Source of the DNA: Macropodus opercularis
Taxonomy: Eukaryota > Chordata > Actinopteri > Anabantiformes > Osphronemidae
Length of the DNA: 64,000 nt
Assembly: GCA_030770545.1 (NCBI GenBank)
Contig: CM061100.1
Coordinates: 13,508,501 to 13,572,500 of the forward strand
Reading direction: 5' to 3'
In this document: piece by piece, positions 11,151-24,200 of the stretch
Numbering within the stretch: the first letter of the stretch is position 1
Layout of the letters: each line of letters begins with the position of its first letter
The notes under the pieces: model-generated
Seen by the model: only the letters and a program-made list of their open reading frames with translations
Databases searched by the model: none
What the model was told of the DNA's origin: nothing
Program-made: the position numbers and the translations under genes

Positions 11151-14073
11151 TCAGGTACTTCTCTCCAGGTGATGTTTGTCTGGCCGGTCAATTTCACTTA
11201 TTCTTTGTTTTACTTTATTCTCAGAAACATATTTCTGGAAGGTGAACTTACCAAGGTGGGAAGCAGTTTACCTGCAGCTCGGAAAACCGGAACTACCATC
11301 TGCGGTGTTGTTTTTAAGGTGAGTGACGGTAAAGCAAAGACAGTAGGAAGTGGAGTAGCAGCAGAATAACTGTATCACACGTGTGTCTTGGTTTTGATTT
11401 GTGCAGTCGGTGTAAACGTTATATACCTTAGACACCTTAATATAGGCCGCGTCAAATAGCAATGCTGCTTTATTAGTCAGAAGGTGTCTCCCTCTTCAAG
11501 ACGCCTTTAATATATTCTTACCTAAAGCCGACAGCCTGGCGTCAGTTTCTCACTGAATCACTGAATTCAGTTTTATACAACATCCCAAACATTGTGGAAA
11601 CGCTTAGTAGAAAAAGAGCAGTTGTTACAAGTGATGACTGACTAGGTGTGTAAGAAAATACATATACACGCGTTATTGACTCTTACGTTGGAAGAGCCGA
11701 GTGGACGCTGCATTGAAACACCCAACCAGTAGGTGGCATTGTTGCAGTCAAGCTCCAGACACAGTCGTAGTATTGTGGCGCTTCTGTGGCAGGGTTTAGA
11801 TTCGCTCATTCTAGCTTCCACAGTAATGCACGAAGGAAGTCGAAACGATGGAGATGCAAATAGACGTTTGAGGGAATACAACAACCTTGAGAACACTTGA
11901 CCATTCAAATATGCAAGTGGCGGTTAATGCCAGCACTAAATGAATGAGTGAATGAATTCTTCTCAGCTCTCAGCATCTCATTCACCCTCCCAGGCTGGCA
12001 ACACACCACTGACACCGCTCAGCCAACTCTGGGTGTTGGATAAATGAGGAGTTTTCTCTCATTCTTTCTAGAATCTGTGTATCCTGTCTAAGGTCTAGTT
12101 GTTAGTTCAAGTATTGTTTACTTTTGCTGGAATGCACTAAAGCAGAATTCCTGAATGATTTCCTTGCCTCCCTGTAAAGGATGGGGTCGTGCTCGGAGCT
12201 GACACCAGAGCCACTGAGGGCATGGTAGTGGCAGACAAGAACTGCTCCAAGATCCACTACATCTCACCCAACATTTAGTAAGTGACAGCTGCCAAAAATT
12301 CGTTTGAGGTGATTTGTTCAGGGCTGTCAGTGTCTTTATAAAGAACGATGGCGACTTCGGTGACCATTTGTTTTGTGATCCAGCTGTTGCGGAGCAGGAA
12401 CCGCTGCAGACACAGAGATGACCACTCAGATCATCTCCTCTAACCTGGAGCTGCATGCCCTCTCCACTGGCAGGCTGCCACGCGTGGCCACGGCTAATCG
12501 CATGTTGAAACAAATGCTCTTCAGGTACGCTCCACACTGGGTCATCACGTCATGATGAATCTCTAAAGTTATGCTATCGTATTGATGCAAAAATGTCTTG
12601 AGTTTCATGTGCCCTCCCGCACTTTTTTTAAGGTATCAGGGCTACATCGGTGCTGCTTTGGTCCTAGGTGGAGTGGATTGTAATGGTCCTCACCTCTATA
12701 GCATTTACCCGCATGGCTCCACTGACAAGCTGCCCTACGTCACCATGGGTCAGTTTTACAATACTGCAACTTATTTTAATTGTTATTTCAGATCAGTTTA
12801 AGGCGAAAGTGCAGACTTTTACTCGATGATGCTGTGCTTCACAGTTTGATAAGCCTTTAAGATGTTCTAGCCTTGGCTCAACTGTCCTGATTATTTGGGT
12901 TTCTTTGTTGTGGTGGAGGCACAGTGTCATCTAGTGGGCAAATAAAATGAAATATTTTAATCGTTATAATTTGTTTGCTTTTAGACATAGATATATAAAT
13001 AGCATAATTTCTAGAGGGAACATGTTCCTTGTGCGTCCAGTACTGAGTATTACGCTTGTAATGCTGTAGGTTTTGCTTCTTGGGTTGCATACAGTTAAGG
13101 ATAATGGAGTTGGGTGTTTTCTCATCCTGCATCCTAATGCAGTTTATGCTGAGCCAAAGCATGTCTAATATAGAATACTGATGTAACTTATCTTTTCTAA
13201 AGGCTCTGGCTCCCTGGCTGCCATGGCTGTATTTGAGGATCGTTACAAACCAGACATGGAGGTGAGTTTTACTTACAAAATGAAGTGGTATAAAATCTGT
13301 GATGAACAAGTGACTGACTCGCTGTAATAATAGGAGGCGGCAGCCAAGCAGCTGGTGCACGATGCCATTGCTGCAGGAATCTTCAACGATCTGGGCTCTG
13401 GCAGCAACATTGACCTGTGCGTCATAACCAAGGGCAAAGTGGACTACATCCGGCCCCATGATGAGGCCAACAAGAAGGGTGTGAGGTGAGATTTGACCTT
13501 TGCCTTTATCTGAACTAGTCGTGGTTAAATACCCATCTTACTGTTCAGGTTGTACAGAGGGGAAGACGTCCTTCCTCTTGGATTATGAATTCAAGAAGAA
13601 TCGTGTGCAGCGCTGCGGTGCTATGCTTGACTAGAATGCCACGTCACTGCAAGTTTGGATCACTTAGTGTACTGGTGTATGACTTGTCTTGTTGCTTGTT
13701 TTGCTTGAAGATCAGTTGAGTTTGAAGCCATGCAGCTGTGAGTACACAGAAAAATGTCTGCTAGAGTATAGCATTAGCGGCCGCCGACTCCTCGCAGTCT
13801 TCTGATTTCACCACTAAGCTTTTAACTTGACTTGACCTGACTTTTCATAACTAATGTGTTTGTTGCTGTGTTAATAATTAAACCTCTGATGTGTGGACCA
13901 ACCAACACTTGTTTAAGTTATCACCCCATCTTATTTATGAATGCCATTCCCTCTGGTGCAGAACCGGCGACTACAAGTATAAAAGAGGAACTACAGGTGT
14001 GTTGACGAAGCTGGTGACCCCACTGAACCTGGAGCTGGTGGAGGAGTCCATACAGACCATGGATACATCCTAA
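10326..14073 (+). CDS. psmb7: Proteasome 20S subunit beta type-7 (beta-2), eight exons
   Basis: Catalytic beta-2 subunit of the 20S proteasome, giving the trypsin-like cut in cytosol and nucleus. Exons: 10326-10387, 11225-11318, 12180-12277, 12384-12524, 12633-12748, 13203-13261, 13334-13485, 13962-14073; all phases agree and give 277 aa, the human length. Residues 1-43 form the propeptide (GGFSFDNCKR near 11-21), cleaved before Thr44 in RKTG/TTICG, the N-terminal nucleophile. GADTRATEGM and VADKNCSKI carry the conserved Asp and Lys of the active site. GSGSNIDLCVI and the C-terminal arm ending QTMDTS separate it from the immunosubunit PSMB10. The propeptide end (NIFLEGELTKVGSSLP) differs from mammals, as is usual for a removed segment. 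It follows nr5a1 on the same strand and converges with nek6. Confidence 0.97.
10522..10530 (+). promoter_or_regulatory. psmb7: Candidate antioxidant response element in psmb7 intron 1
   Basis: TGACTCGGC fits the core TGACnnnGC bound by CNC-bZIP/small-Maf dimers (NRF1, NRF2). Mammalian proteasome subunit genes are induced by NRF1 through such sites. This one is about 135 bases inside intron 1, and a nine-base degenerate motif is expected by chance fairly often. Confidence 0.25.
11096..11148. repeat. (TA)n microsatellite
   Basis: A run of roughly twenty TA units in psmb7 intron 1, about 80 bases before the exon 2 acceptor. Simple repeat, likely length-polymorphic. Confidence 0.85.
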
Positions 14074-14156
14074 AGTACATAAAGTACAATGTAATAGTCT
14101 GTAACTCGCTTCCCTGTAACATTAACACAAACAGAATGTTTCTTTTCATGGTTTCC

Positions 14157-14162
14157 AATAAA
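14157..14162 (+). terminator. psmb7: psmb7 polyadenylation signal
   Basis: AATAAA 84 bases past the psmb7 stop, followed by a GT-rich downstream element (gtgttttgagttgatgag). Good context for cleavage near 14180. Confidence 0.75.
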
Positions 14163-16208
14163 AAGTGTTTTGAGTTGATGAGTTCTGTTCTGTTGACCTA
14201 CAGATTAAGCAGCTGTTCTCGCTTGCATTTTTCAACTTATTTTTGAAACGTTAACATTAATACATTTTCTCCTCTCCCTAATTCTAATTTGTAGGAGAGA
14301 AGCTGCTGAAAGCATGTGTATAGTTTCACTGAGAAATTACAAAACAGCTTAGATAAAATGAAGAAATGTAATTTCTGAAATGGGAAGTTTCAAGAAGGTT
14401 TGTCACTGTATGTAAAATGTAGTGAAATACATACATACAGCATCGTGCTGTCACATCCTGACTGAGCCCAGAAGGGATAAAAATAACATCTGTTTTGGAG
14501 ACGTTCATATGCATCTTGCTGCTGTGTGACACTTAAAATGAACACTGCAAAAAACACAAGCTTCTAATATTCGGAACAATGAGCATATGCTGAAACTACA
14601 CATAATCAAAATGCTTCCATCTTTTGCTATTTAATGTCTGTTTCAAATAAAAGCTCTGTGGCCTTTTTGTGATGACTCCAATAACGTAGTACTTTCTTCT
14701 TGAGGCGTGTTGCTGTTGGACTGTACAAGTAAAATTGCATCCGTTGTTACAAAAGATGAAACACGGGGATCTCCATACAAAGCAGTTTAATGTACTGTTG
14801 CCTAAAAATCTGGTTGCTGATGATACAAGTTGACTAAACATGATGAAACTTCTCACAGTGTAATACATTTATTAGGTCATCATACATGTTTTCAATAACA
14901 TTGTTTTACTAAGGCACTGTGCAGAAATAATGGCGATTTAAAAACACCCTTGTTTAGCGGTCAAAATGACTTTCACAGCATCTGATTCCTGGAGTTGACA
15001 TATTCACAGTAACGGTGGAAATGTGTTCATATAATTGTATAATACAAAACCATGATGAACTGCATTCTACAGCTGTACATCACATAAACTGGAACCATTT
15101 ATGAAACATCTCTGGAACACGACACCTCACCGTGGCAAACGCCATGTAATTCTAGCAAAACACTTTGTCTTTCATTTACAAATTCAATCAGTGAAAAAAG
15201 TGGCAATATTTTATAATAACATTCTATTAACTAACCATTACTTCAGTTTCACAGGGTTAATGATGGTTAAAGTTCTAAATCTTTGTATAACATGGTTTAC
15301 TCATTCCTTCATGAATTCAATACTGTAACAATACATTTAAAAGATCATTAATTACACCTTAAAGTCTAGTCCTCATCAAATATCCAGACAAGACAGGAGA
15401 CCAAGAGAAGCTTTGATTGAATGATTACCTGAAGACTGTCTTATACAGGTAATGTTAAGTTTGTGATCACTGTTATGTTACCTACACAACCTCATTAGAC
15501 CATTCCCATAATCACAAGAGAACAGACTCAGGAGCCAACACCAGAGTTAAAGAGAGTAGGTGAACGATAGACTAGAATAATCAGAATTGTACACGTCACT
15601 GACAACAGAGAAAACTAAATCAATGAATACCATGAGATGAAGACGCCATCCATAAATTATGGGATTTGCGAAAATGTTGAGCACTATAACTAGAATATGA
15701 TACACTGACATAAACCCAAGACCTTGTGATAAAAATACTCAACGTGTTCAACCCAGTTCAGCTGCTAGTATGTTTGAGTTAACTTTCATTGCGTTTGATG
15801 TTTAAGCATTAATACTGAAACATCTAAATTAGGGAACTAAAAATAAACAACTTATGATAAGATTACATGACAAATATATAATATAATATATACTGTCCAG
15901 CCTGCAGAGTATGAAATTGGAATGCAACTGCTCTGTCCCTTAAAGCTAGCTAAGAGAAGACCATGGACATGGGGATCTCACAAATGTGGCTTCACTAAAT
16001 CCACGTTAAAACTCTAATGCCTGTCAGAGAAAGCGAGTGGGACTTTGAACATCCAGACATCACGGTTCCACGTCCCCAGTCTCTCTGTGGTTCCCTCTTG
16101 TTGAGATGAGGGTGAGGCAAGTGCTCTCCTGACACCAGACAGACCTCACATCCAGTGGTTTCAGGTCCTCAGGCGAGGCGGAGAGGAGTTTGGGAGCAGA
16201 AGTTGTGC
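14163..16208. other. Convergent spacer between psmb7 and nek6, probably with the nek6 3' UTR
   Basis: No coding sequence is supported. Both genes end here. A minus-strand AATAAA (TTTATT at 14868-14873) would give nek6 a 3' untranslated region of about 1.3 kb. The remainder is AT-rich and shows nothing I recognise. Confidence 0.5.
14868..14873 (-). terminator. nek6: Candidate nek6 polyadenylation signal
   Basis: TTTATT on the plus strand reads AATAAA on the minus strand, about 1.34 kb after the nek6 stop. It is a candidate only; other A-rich hexamers exist between it and the stop. Confidence 0.35.
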
Positions 16209-19200
16209 TCAAGTGCTAGAAGTCCACATGTGCATTTGTTTGGCAATCTGTAGCACGAAGACGATATCTGGCCGCTGGTCTGGGTCCGGGTTTATGCACA
16301 TACTAACTAAGTTCCGGAGCTGTGGGGAAAAGGGTCGTATCAGTTTAACTCTTGTGCAGCCTTCAAGGGGTCAAAACGACCCCACTGTAAACTAGGTGGC
16401 GCTCAAAGCTCAAAAACACTCACTCACAATAGGAGAAGCCAGGAATTGTACCGCCCACCCCACAACTGACGGACAACTTCTCTACCCCCTGACCCACAGC
16501 CACCTAGACACTAAGTATTACAGTACCTTCTCAGAGTAATGGTCAGGTGGAAGAGGAGGGTAGTCACACTGCTCGATCTTCTGGCAGAGGGAGAGCAGGT
16601 TCATCTTGTCTCCGTAGAATGGACTCTGCAGTGCTGCCATCTAAAGGTTGAGGAAGAATGAAATGAATGAAACAAGAAGCACTGCTGTGGGTGTAGACAA
16701 TAAACTCTGGAAACCACTAGGACTGCCTTTACCAGTGCAGCGCTTCAACCGCTTATAATCGATGACGTGCACACACTAACAATAATGAACTGCAAGACGT
16801 GGTCAATTCCATCAATGTACCATCTGCAGGGAACTGCTTCTTTTTCTGACCCAAGCTGTCACTTGACAAAAGGTGGACAACACAGTGGACAGATCCTCTC
16901 CCGTGCACCTAAACATAGCTCTTGCTGCCTATACGTATTATAGACAGACATACTCAGGTTTAGCAGCTAACAGCTCCACGAGAACCTACGGAATAAATAA
17001 ATGCCCAGCTTAAGGCCTAAAAACCACATTATGCAAGAGAAAAAAATATAAAAGGTTTCATTTACAGTTATTTTAGACAGAAAATGGTGAAAAAGGCAAA
17101 AATCCATTGAAATATCAAACTGGATGCACGGACCGATACCTTAGATTTAGTAATGTAATGAATTAAGTTAATAAATGTTTATATTTTACAGGGCAATTCT
17201 GAATTTAATTATATTTGACATCCTTTCGGGTAAAACATGACAACACATGCTCAGGCAAGGTCAGGTTGTGTCTCTAGAAATCCCATTCAGTATAACTGTA
17301 ACAGATTTGGACTCTTTGCAATGACGCAATAATGTATCTCTTACCATTTAGGAACTACAGCCATTTAAATTTGGGCCTTTTACAAACGTATGCACCAACA
17401 TGGAGCTTAGGGAGTATAAGGTTAACTCATGCAATTACTTTGCAGTGACTAAACACTGCTTCTTGGGGAATTCATTAATTTAGTAAAAAGAAAATACAGT
17501 TATGATGCATAAGAAAGTATCTGTTGTGTCGTGACAGACACAGTGTTGCATCCAGACAATAAATGTGAAATATAATGCTTTTCATTTAGGATTGGTTGGC
17601 CAATGAGGCCTAAGGACAAGGACTGTGGAGCCACTGTTCCTGGAGCTGACTGTCCCAACAATGGCCCAGCATTCCAAAGAAATATGAGGAAATGTGACTA
17701 AGAATAAGGGTTATTATGTTCTCAATGACAGCAAGCATATGGAGACATGTGAGAGTCCCAACTGAATCGAAACAGGGTTTTCCTGTTCAGGGACACAAAC
17801 CTAATCTGTAAAAAAAAAAAAAAAGGATTGGATGTTTTTTGGACAGACCAAATATGAATATTTGTGGCAGTGTTGAGTAGGACATTTTAAATATGCTTTG
17901 ATATTTCTGGGTTTATTGGGTATCTGGTTCTGGGTATCTGGGTTTTAAATATTTTTCCATTCACTCAGAGGATGTTGCTGCTTTCCCTCCAATTTCCTCT
18001 CTTTCCAGTTCTAGAGACTAATAACACAGAGAGGACCTTCTGATAACAGCCAATGTGTGCTTCATTCTGACTCCGTTGTAATAACAGGAAAACCTATTTC
18101 CGCACTGCTTATTTAAAACACGGTTTGAGGAATCAAATGTGGGAAAGATTAAGGGAAAAGATACTTCAAGTAGCCTTATACCCATTTTATCATTTTCCCA
18201 GGGGTAGTTAAACTGCTAAAAGTGGCTTCATGCACAAATACGCATAAGCTTTACCTTATGTGCATGTTTGTATAAAAGCCACCGATGTCATGCCACTATT
18301 CTGTGCGTTGGACCTGATTAATCCAGTTTTCAGTTCTGTCCACACCACGTTACCTGCTGTTTGTGTGTAAACAGGCCTGTCCCCATATCTACCTTTGTTG
18401 GACAACACATTTTCAGGAGCATGTGTAGTAAATTAGTGATGACTAGAACCGAAAGCCTTCTCCTAGAGTCCAGCTACTGCCTACTACTTTGTATTCGTAT
18501 GGTTAATGCGTTGTCCACCCAGTCCAGCACACGTTGCTAATGTAGGTGGTCTTTCAGTGAGTTAAAACATACAACACTGCCATATCCATATATTGTGCTG
18601 TGTGTTCATGAGGAACACGTGACATTTGTTGATATAGATATGAGCAAATATAAAAGGCAGCAAATCCAGGTGAGGTGAACTTATTTGTCTGAAACAAACA
18701 AAGCACATGTCAAAGTGTCCATGACGTACCTCATACAGAAGGCACCCTAGGGACCAGATATCAGACTTAAAATTGTATCCATTCTCGTGGATCCTTTCTG
18801 GTGACATGTAGTAAGGTGTGCCCACTAGAACCGAACAGCAAGCAAAAACAATTACAATACAGTATTTATAGCATGTCATGTACACGTGATATATCATTAG
18901 TTCGATTTTAAGAAAGTTATAGTTCTGTTCTCATTGAAACACTTGCAATAGAACTATGTGAACTATACATTCAAATCCATATACAGAACGTATGTCCTTT
19001 ACCTAAGGAATGAGCTGCAGTGGTTTTAGAACTGAAGAAGCGTCCTAATCCCAGGTCACCCAGCTTAACCTCCCCGGTGGCTGTTATGAACACGTTGGCT
19101 GGTTTGATATCTAGACACACGCGCACACACGCAAGCATTTAAACCAAGCAAACTCCACACACAACTGAATAATAGAAACCCAGTAATAATCACCATCTCT

Positions 19201-21274
19201 ATATCATGGGTATTTGCATCTAAAGGCCCTGCTATACAGGCTACAGATACTAGGTGCTACATACTGTATGCATAGACCAAGTGTAAATGTAATGCAGGGG
19301 CATTAATCTGTAGGGAGCTGGTTACCACGGTGCATTATTCTGCGTGAATGCATGTGCTCCAAAGCGCTGCAGAGCTGCACAAAGTATTTCCATATAGTCC
19401 TCTCTGGAATGAGTCGCCGCTTCTTCTTGAAGTACTAAAAAAGACAAAAAAGCAAGTAAAGGAACGTCTGAATAGTGCTACATGAATCATATTTCAGCGA
19501 CGTTCAACTCAGAAACCATTCACTGAAGAACAAGTGCTTAGAGATTTAAATATTTCCAGTTACTATCTACAACAGGGATTTGGGTATAACTCTTGGATCA
19601 TGTAAATCTGAGCTGTTGTGAGGCATACATATAGCCCAGACATGTAAATGGATTTTATCTGTGGATACCTGACCTTTATCATCTGGGAGAGATCTCCAGC
19701 ATCCGCCAGCTCCAGCACAATGTTGAGCTCACTGTCTTCAATAAAAGAATCTATGTATTTGATTATATTGGGGTGATTCAGCTGCTGCAGTGGACAAACA
19801 GGAGAGAAGTGAGAAGGGAAAAACACAGCAAATTAAACAGCAGTGACGATCAAGAAGTACAGCTGAAAGTTACATAAATGAAAAATATTTAGACTAATTA
19901 TTCAAATACAGCTCTACTTTTATGTTGTTTCTGTAAAATCTCACAATAATAACGTTTTCTTTTTTGCCACTTTAAAAGAACCAGTTTGGTTGATAAGTTT
20001 ACCTTCAGTAAATCTATCTCTTTGATGCAGTCTTGACGAGCCTTAGCATCCATCATCTCAAAGATCTGTGTGCAGACATACACCAGTTACTTTAGGAATA
20101 TGTATCAATTAACTACTTTCATCTCTGTGAATTCACCACTTTCCTGTAGATTGTATACTCTCTCTACCATCCCTGAATCCCACACACCTACTGTATCTCA
20201 ACAGAGGCTGCTAATGTTACTACAACCCATGTGAGGCATTTCCCTGATACTCTGCATGAAAGCAGGGGTAAAAGGTTTAGCATAATGTCCAGTGTTGTGA
20301 TGGATTAACAAACATACCAAGAGAAAACATGTTGACAATAAAGTGATGAAAAACAAGCTTAAGTGTTTGCATATGTCAAACTATGTGTGTGCTTGTACAC
20401 GCCTGTGTACAAGAAAACAACAATTGCAATTTTCACTTGCTCCAGCAAATTAAACCTAAAAGAATCACAGGTTTTTGGTTGGTGGAAAACAACCCACAAA
20501 ATGCATTACATCATGCTGAAAGATCTACTAGTATGTACTCATCAAAGACAGAACAGTAACAATCTGCATATTAACGAGTAATAACCAACATCAGGTACAC
20601 TATATTTCTGATGTTTTCAATATACCCACATTAAACATTCCTAAAGTGGCATGATGCACATGTGCCGTCTGGACTTTGGACTGTACCTGGACTTTCTTGA
20701 GTGCAACCAGCTGTCCTTCCAGGAGGTACGTGGCTTTATAAACCTCACTAAATTGGCCACGACCAATCTTCTTGTCAATCCGGAAGTTTGCTGTGCAGCA
20801 GAATTTACAGCTTGGTACGTTTCTCTGAAATAGAAAACATCATGTTTAAATCATTACCAACAGCTTATAGAAATCTGATGCCTCTACTATCTTCTTCTAG
20901 AAAATAATTATTAGTTTAGATTAAAAAAAAGAGAGATAATTTGTATAAAACTCATTTATGCTACTGTAACTTCCCATGGTTACTTATTTGTAGGTGCCTA
21001 AATATTTATGCTGTTAATAGAAAACCTTTTATTTTGTTTTGTTTGTTTACATCTGTTAAGTAAGATATTTTAAATTGTAAATAAAGACAGGATGATTTCA
21101 CCAAAACAATGGACTGAGAGAGAACATGTCTGAATGGCTAATAAGAATGACAGGACACAGTATTATCCATGTTAAAGTACAGGCTTAAGGTCCTACCTGA
21201 CCCTCCTGACCAGGTATCTTGTAGACATTGTTGTGGTCATCTAATGTGGGCTGGTTGTTATTCTGTGCCTCCAT
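16209..21274 (-). CDS. nek6: Serine/threonine kinase NEK6, nine coding exons
   Basis: NIMA-related kinase; in vertebrates it acts in mitotic spindle function downstream of NEK9. Coding exons, 5' to 3' on the minus strand: 21274-21197, 20824-20687, 20065-20003, 19784-19674, 19434-19326, 19110-19003, 18824-18730, 16640-16527, 16319-16209; phases agree, giving 308 aa (human NEK6 313, NEK7 302). Residues 1-36 are a divergent N-terminus. The glycine loop is GRGQFSEVYKA (47-57), the ATP lysine is in ALKK (K69), the catalytic loop is HRD (165-167), and DLG replaces DFG (185-187) as in this family. The activation segment AAHSLVGTPYYMSPE holds Ser201, matching the human activating Ser206. IFEMMDAKARQDC favours NEK6 over NEK7 (IFDLMDAKAR). 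The start has a strong Kozak context (gccaccATGg). Confidence 0.95.
16345..16420 (+). repeat. Partial copy of a TTAA-type MITE in the last nek6 intron
   Basis: TTAACTCTTGTGCAGCCTTC, then a GGTCAAAACGACCCC hairpin and CACTGTAAACTAGG, repeats the left part of the element at 46258-46534 with few differences. No matching right end is seen nearby, so it is truncated or its end has decayed. It lies in the intron 16320-16526, very near the last nek6 acceptor. Confidence 0.65.
17811..17824. repeat. Short poly(A) run
   Basis: Fourteen A residues inside the long nek6 intron between 16640 and 18730. It could be the tail of an old retroposed copy, but no body is recognisable. Confidence 0.4.
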
Positions 21275-21297
21275 GGTGGCATGACACCCACCTTGTA
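21198..21297 (-). other. nek6: nek6 start exon with an overlapping upstream ORF
   Basis: The exon opens after a polypyrimidine tract and AG (21300-21298) and carries 23 untranslated bases before the nek6 ATG at 21274. An upstream ATG at 21282 opens a 13-codon frame in another phase that runs over the main start and stops at 21241. Its context is weaker (G at -3, C at +4) than that of the main start, so it may dampen translation without blocking it. Confidence 0.55.
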
Positions 21298-24200
21298 CTG
21301 TAGCAAGGAAGAGAACTGTTAAAACCTTTATTCTACCCTAGAAATAGAGTATTTGCTTTAAAACACAAAAGCCCTGCTTCGCATAAAGAGGTAAGAGGCA
21401 GATGACAAATAATGTATGGACACACTGGAAGACAACGGCTGCATTTGTTACACATAAAACATGTGTAACACAACAGTAGTGCACTTCCATGAATTTGACA
21501 AAATGATTCGTGTCTTTAGACTTTGTGTACCTTTAAGCTTACTGGGTGCACTTTCATATTCATAAGCGTCTTTCAATTTAGTAGTTTGTGTTCTGTTGTT
21601 GCTGTTAAAGTTCTGTGAAACTGTGAAAACCTCCCCAAAGCAAACAGACTTGGACAGAATTAGTATTAAATGAACATGTGAGGGCCATTTCCAAACTAGT
21701 GGGTTACTCAGAAGTCAGTGAGCTGCTGAGTAGCTGCGTCTGACTACAGTTGAGTCATGGGAGTGTGATCTTTCCGGCTTTATCTGAATTAAAAAGAAAC
21801 CCCTCGAAAGGAGAGCAGGATTCATGACTTCATGGCCCAAACGGCTGCTAAACTGTCTAAACAGAGTCAACTTGCCCCAATTCTTTGATTCTTTTTACAG
21901 CTACTGTGGTCTATGCTCCTCCCAGTTTTCTTACAATTTCACTCTAAATGATGACTCTTACATTTGTTGCCAGAAATAAAACTTAATTTTGCTTAAGAGG
22001 TTTTGTTGTTTTTCTTGTTCTAGTTTGTTAGAGCTTTTTTTCTTACAATGCACTTCGTACCAGAAACCGTCATTTGGATACTGTTGGTGTGCGATTTCTC
22101 TTATATACTAAATTACCCCAAGGTGATGACTACATGGGCTTTTATTATAGTAGTACTCTGCCTGCACTCAGCGCCTATTAACAATTATTGTTAGTATCCT
22201 AAACAAAAAGTTTCAGTTAATCCTTTACCTAAAATGCAAATGTGGACATTTTTTGCTTTCATAATATTTTGGGCTGACTTTGCCTTTAATTTCCTCCAAA
22301 CCTGAAAAAAAACACAAGGCCCTCAAGAAGACACAAATACAGCAAGAAGCAGGCAACATATTTGTTATAAGTTAATGTAATAAATACTCTACTGGCAAAG
22401 ATACTCCAGATTGAGTAGGACATGGCTGAAAACATGATGGTGGGCCAGATGGCGGGTGGTTTGTCAAAACCGGAAGTCAGCTCAAAACCAGAAGCATGAT
22501 GTTTGCATAAAATCAGGAAAAAGGCGAATTGAAAAACCACCCACCAAAACACAAATTTTGGTTTTTGAGTGCTTCAGCTTCTGGGTTGTGACAAACAGTC
22601 CACCACTACACCTGCAGCCAGATGCCCTGGACCAGACTATTACTCAAGTTGTACTAGGTTACACCTCATTTGCCAAGCAAGGGAATAAGGGTTTAAAATG
22701 ACATACAAATTAAACATGCCAGGCTTAAGTGAAGTTCAGAGAAAATTAGATGCTGTAGATAGATAACAACCTCACACTTTAAAAGAAAAGGACATTGATA
22801 CTGCACACAAAGAAACCTCACAGGAGTAACATTTTGCCATACACTGACTGCGGTGTTACAGTATATTCATGTCTCCAAGTGGACAGAAAGTTAATGACTT
22901 CATCACATCCATCACTGAGTCCCAACTAGGTTACATCCTGCAAAGCCCTGCAGCTCGTATGTGTTGGTCTATTGGGAAATGCATGTTTCTTAATTTTCTG
23001 ATGATTAATATTATGTGGTGAGTGGCGTGGCCACCTCTATGCTGGTAACTAGGTAAAGCAGCTATTAATATACAACTTGTATGTAAGAAAGATCCATTTT
23101 CCTTTCCCTGCATATCCTATGGCATGTATCATGTGAACCATCTTATTAAGTATACACAATCATTACCAGTGTGTATACCTCAAGCAAAGTACTTGACAGA
23201 TTACCATCAGAGTGACCTCAGAGAGTGAGTCAAGCATCATTTTTAAAATGTCACTCTTTTAGTTCACTCTGAAGACACTGAAGTTACTTTTAGTACGACC
23301 ATGCATGGTTGGAACTAGTGAAACCCGTCTGCAGACTTTCAGCTGTCTGAACATATTACATTGACAGTGATGCCTATAGTGAGAGCGATCATTCTGTTAG
23401 GCTTTTTCAATAAGGGCAAAAAATAAATAAAACAACATATTGTATCAGCAGTTTTATCTCTCTGTTATGAACTACTGACAGACTACTGACACTCGCATGA
23501 AGCCCTACTTCACCTCATGCACACACATAACGTACAAGATATTTCCCTGTAGACTGCAGTTTATTCAAGTTTCGTTTGCCGTTCTTTAATCTCAACAACC
23601 AAGGATCAAACGGATGATCTTATCATGAGAAACTACATTAAAAGTTTGAGCATTGCCTAAACTGTTGATCTCTACACGATCATCAGACCATTATGACTCT
23701 GCAGATGTGGGCTGGTTGGAAAACCATTAAAGCTACATGATGTTTTTTAACACTTTATAGGAAAAAGAGGGTGTGCTCAGTCTCAATAGAGTCCTCCAAA
23801 GGTTCACACTTATTTTATACATTGGATGTCAACGTTTGAGCTCCAACCACCTTTCTAAACCTACAAAAAATGCATTATTACGTTTTTAGCAGGTAGAATG
23901 AGAGGTGAGCAAAGTTTCATAAGTTCTAGGGCAGCAAACCTCAGGCTCAGATCCCTTTCCTCTTAGTCACTTGGTCTCCCAGCTTCAACTTTCACCATAA
24001 AGACACCACAGCCAATCTATTGTTTGAGTTAAGATATAGAAAGCGTTTAACAATTTAATACATCTACACACAGGATGAATGTGGGAAAACAGTTAAATAA
24101 TTATTCCATGTAAAAACAAACTAGTAATTTACTGTAAAGAAGGTTAAAGGCTTAGTTCTATCACATGTATACTATACTACAGCTGACAGAAATACACACA

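Noticed and set aside
12878..13459. 193-codon open frame antisense to psmb7 exons 6-7
   Set aside because: It runs across proven psmb7 exons and an intron, has no domain, and its openness follows from psmb7 codon use.
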